64,000 bases of DNA from Streptomyces coelicoflavus. Its GTDB lineage: Bacteria > Actinomycetota > Actinomycetes > Streptomycetales > Streptomycetaceae. Made by a program: the position numbers and the translations under genes. The DNA lies in the NCBI RefSeq assembly GCF_003112555.1, contig NZ_BEWB01000004.1:248001-312000 (forward strand), read 5' to 3'. This document shows positions 62,701 to 64,000 of this stretch, piece by piece (the stretch's first letter is position 1; every line of letters starts with the position of its first letter). The notes under the pieces were generated by a model. It did not search any database. It was given only the letters and a program-made list of their open reading frames with translations, and was not told the DNA's origin.

Positions 62701-62739
62701 GCCGACGCCCACCCGTCCGACGCCCAGGCGGAGAACTGA
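59728..62739 (+). CDS. drmD: SNF2-type helicase, DISARM DrmD-like
   Basis: 1003 residues from the GTG at 59728 (GAAGGGG 6 bases before); a GTG at 59671 would add 19 residues but has no such site. SF2 motifs: Walker A region DVVGLGKTLE at residues 140-149, LVVTPQSILEQFQHELW, DESH at 246-249, LLLASATPHNGD, motif V FTGDVASEGVNLH and motif VI QRNGRIDRYGQ at 576-586. The C-terminal 380 residues carry DISARM-DrmD-like sequences without a nuclease motif. In class 1 DISARM, DrmD precedes the adenine methylase DrmMI, as here. Motif I has Val141 where SNF2 enzymes usually have Glu in DEVGLGKT. The DISARM assignment rests on domain order; drmA, drmB and drmC are not in the window. Confidence 0.75.
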   Translation: MTDQGATQEGTRFPPGAQISVRDEEWLVRNTTTTDHDGERIEAVGVSEFVRDEEAVFFSGIDEVELLDPEKTRLIPDTSSYFRSSRLFLEAVLRKTPLPQSERGLALADGFLLDPLVYQQRPAELALSMRNLRPRVLIADVVGLGKTLEIGLTLAELIRRGRGERILVVTPQSILEQFQHELWTRFSIPLVRLDSLGVQRIQRELPAGRNPFTHYKRVIISVDTLKNIGQYRHHLERIRWDAVVIDESHNLINPGSQRRALAEILAPRTDALLLASATPHNGDKRSFADLISLLDPAAIADRDHYDPAEDLGHLYIRRTKISREVRDEMGTEWPDRGPTVSLHCAATEAEEQVFAELAEHWIPAAPKSTEFGTADEDPASVATEAVFAYNLLKTFLSSHVALGETVANRITALGDRVRRAEEKGLRPDPAIAGEQAALARLREIVAGMGDGSAPGDSAKLDALVQQLREIGVGPRSTTRAVIFSERVRTLKWLAEVVPARLGFPVAADGTAKAVSVMHGGLSDDEQGDVLEAFGLADTPVRLLFTGDVASEGVNLHRQCHHLIHYDIPWSLIRIEQRNGRIDRYGQTYEPQFSALILTSAVPGAKDDRTVAEKLLRREEEAHKLDGTAEAVSGFYRAEEEERRLIKELVRGGTVEEFLDDGPGADDTALADLFGQVDTITEQELPARAELISLFEGDTAAFVSTALDEVYQERAEDAIGLSSGTDAKGGAYFSLSPAQAPDLLHRLKALPPSYLKEQRVAERMLVTFDRTLAQRKLTEARDSSTSMWPEVSFLTDIHPVVEWLTDKVLVEFGRQEAPVITTPHVDSPVFLVQGIHSNALGRPTVVRWMAVTGLDADGTGTPEVRPMADALRDAKVGPRLARTGGPRDLDRLQTLVPAAVAAARHHLDEGRAQWEERISEPLAAYRAHVAQWRADSLLPGVTGRRERVVEETADELARLLDQLHTTGRPLLRVLAVLARPGGPDTPEADEPAADAHPSDAQAEN

Positions 62740-62740
62740 C

Positions 62741-64000
62741 GTGACGTACGACTCGCTGGTCAACCACGGCGACTACCTCTCGCCCCACTATCTCGCCGAA
62801 GTCCTCCCCAAGGATCTCAAGGCGAAGGACGGCCTCCTCTCCCGCTGGGCCGCCTTCGAGGAGGACGAACGCCGCCGCCACGCCGACGCCGTCGCCGAGG
62901 CCGATCGCCAGGGCCTCGGCCGCGACTCCGTACCGCCGCGCGCCCGTACCCCCCGCGAGGGCCTGCGCGCCCTGCACGGCCCCTACTTCGCGGGCCGCGC
63001 AGCCCTCGCCAAGGACGCGGAAGCCCTCGCCGAACCCGGCGCTCCCCAGCCCGAGGGCTGGCGCAAGCGCTTGACCGAATCGCATCTGGACACCCTGCAC
63101 GCCCTCGGCTATACCGCCGCGCACGAGCAGCCCGTCACCGTCCACCGCACCGATCACGCGTACGCCGTCCAGGTCGTGCACGCCGAACCGGGCCTCTACG
63201 CGGTCTCCTGCGGCTGGACCACCCAGCCCGACGCCGCCCTCGACCCGGACGGCGCCGGCCGACTGCTCCACCCCGTGACACTGGAGCAGTCGGCGCCTCC
63301 CCTCCAGGACGCCAAGGCCCTCACCGACTTCCTCTTCGCCTGCGACGCGCCTCCGCGCTACGTCCTCCTGCTCGTCGGCGGCGTCATCGTCCTCGCCGAC
63401 CGCCTCGCCTGGCCAGAGGGCCGCTACCTCGCCGCCGACCTCGACGCGTCCCTCCACCGCCGTGACGACCGCCACGGCGGCGAACTCGACACACTCGCCG
63501 CCCTCTTCGGCGCCGACGCGCTGCGCGTCCCGACCGAGGGCGGCACCGCCCCCCTCGCCTCCTTCGTCGACCGGTCCGGCAAGCACGCCGTCGGCGTCTC
63601 CACCGAACTCCGCGAGGGGCTGCGCCTGAGCGTCGAGTGGATCGCGAACGCCGTCCTGGAACGCCTGCGCGACCCCGAGAACGGCATCACCCCCGCCGAC
63701 CTCGACGACCCGGCGCGCCTCGCCAAGGAACTCAGCCGAGAGTCCCTGCGCTACCTCTACCGCATCCTGTTCCTGCTCTACGCGGAGGCCAGCCCCACCC
63801 TCGGCATTCTGCCCTCCGACTATCCCGAGTACGAGCAGGGCTACGGCCTCCAGCGCCTCGGCGACCTCGTCCTGCGCGACCTCGTCGGCGAGCGCTCCCG
63901 GCGCGGTTTCCACCTGTACGAGTCGCTGGACCTGCTCTTCGACAAGGTCGAGAAGGGCCACCGCCGCTACGGCACCGAGCCCGAGGACCTGGCCGCCGAG
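62741..64000 (+). CDS. drmMI: Large methyltransferase-like protein, DISARM DrmMI-like, N-terminal part (runs off window)
   Basis: The frame is open for 420 codons from a GTG one base after the helicase stop, with no stop to the window end. MTYDSLVNHGDYLSPHYLAEVLPKDL opens it; later SLRYLYRILFLLYAEASPTLGILP near residue 340 is typical of the helical N-terminal part of PglX- and DrmMI-type DNA adenine methylases. The catalytic NPPY/F and SAM motifs would come later and are not visible. The 1-bp gap implies tight coupling to the helicase. Most likely the DISARM class 1 methylase that protects self DNA; an alternative is a BREX-like or Type I-like modification gene. Confidence 0.7.
   Translation, partial: MTYDSLVNHGDYLSPHYLAEVLPKDLKAKDGLLSRWAAFEEDERRRHADAVAEADRQGLGRDSVPPRARTPREGLRALHGPYFAGRAALAKDAEALAEPGAPQPEGWRKRLTESHLDTLHALGYTAAHEQPVTVHRTDHAYAVQVVHAEPGLYAVSCGWTTQPDAALDPDGAGRLLHPVTLEQSAPPLQDAKALTDFLFACDAPPRYVLLLVGGVIVLADRLAWPEGRYLAADLDASLHRRDDRHGGELDTLAALFGADALRVPTEGGTAPLASFVDRSGKHAVGVSTELREGLRLSVEWIANAVLERLRDPENGITPADLDDPARLAKELSRESLRYLYRILFLLYAEASPTLGILPSDYPEYEQGYGLQRLGDLVLRDLVGERSRRGFHLYESLDLLFDKVEKGHRRYGTEPEDLAAE

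Overview
The window reads as a Streptomyces chromosome segment. It has very high GC, GTG and TTG starts, strong third-position GC bias, rare TTA (bldA) codons, and many small families typical of the genus (DUF5999, DUF6299, DUF2637, DUF6183 and DUF6338-like). All family names come from motifs read by eye. No database search was run.

Left end (1-15233): the 3' part of a bacterial Pnkp RNA-repair enzyme, then a conflict-type locus. An EAD2-VMAP protein, a MoxR AAA+ ATPase and a 1547-residue vWA-like/NB-ARC/TPR protein form a tightly packed operon (1726-9038). A reverse-strand CPA2 antiporter separates it from a second forward set: an alpha/beta hydrolase, a caspase-like protease ending in the same kind of EAD2 adaptor domain that begins the VMAP protein, a 78-residue peptide resembling FxSxx-COOH RiPP precursors, and an HExxH peptide-modification enzyme. 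The proposal is that the ATPase core senses and relays a signal to the protease through EAD2-EAD2 contact, and that the peptide and HExxH enzyme form a maturation module. This is the strongest candidate for a little-described system here.

Metabolic middle (15298-39384): arginine deiminase, ornithine carbamoyltransferase and an APC permease, with a direct-repeat ArgR-like site before the OTC gene. Next is an aromatic-CoA catabolic cluster: enoyl-CoA hydratase, an FAD-monooxygenase/OYE fusion, a PaaX-like regulator, an aryl-CoA ligase, an acyl-CoA dehydrogenase and RidA. Two of its promoters share a 13-bp box and identical spacing to the -10. A dihydrolipoamide dehydrogenase, small Streptomyces proteins, a thiol-redox operon (membrane CxxC protein, DsbA-like, CcdA-like) and cell-wall enzymes (L,D-transpeptidase lipoprotein, PGRP amidase) follow.

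Toxin region (39722-53742): a giant secreted RHS/YD-repeat protein with a predicted PD-(D/E)xK nuclease tip, its likely immunity gene, a small secreted transglycosylase, a truncated T7SS-type toxin N-terminus, a DUF6183 gene and a beta-family gene. A pair of about 109-bp direct repeats brackets the truncated toxin and DUF6183, which suggests cassette insertion.

Right end (53793-64000): a decayed gene, a DUF6338 membrane protein, a large CHAT protease with two TTA codons, a Ser/Thr kinase, and a SNF2 helicase followed by the start of a large methyltransferase-like gene. The last two match the drmD-drmMI order of class 1 DISARM, whose remaining genes would lie beyond the window.
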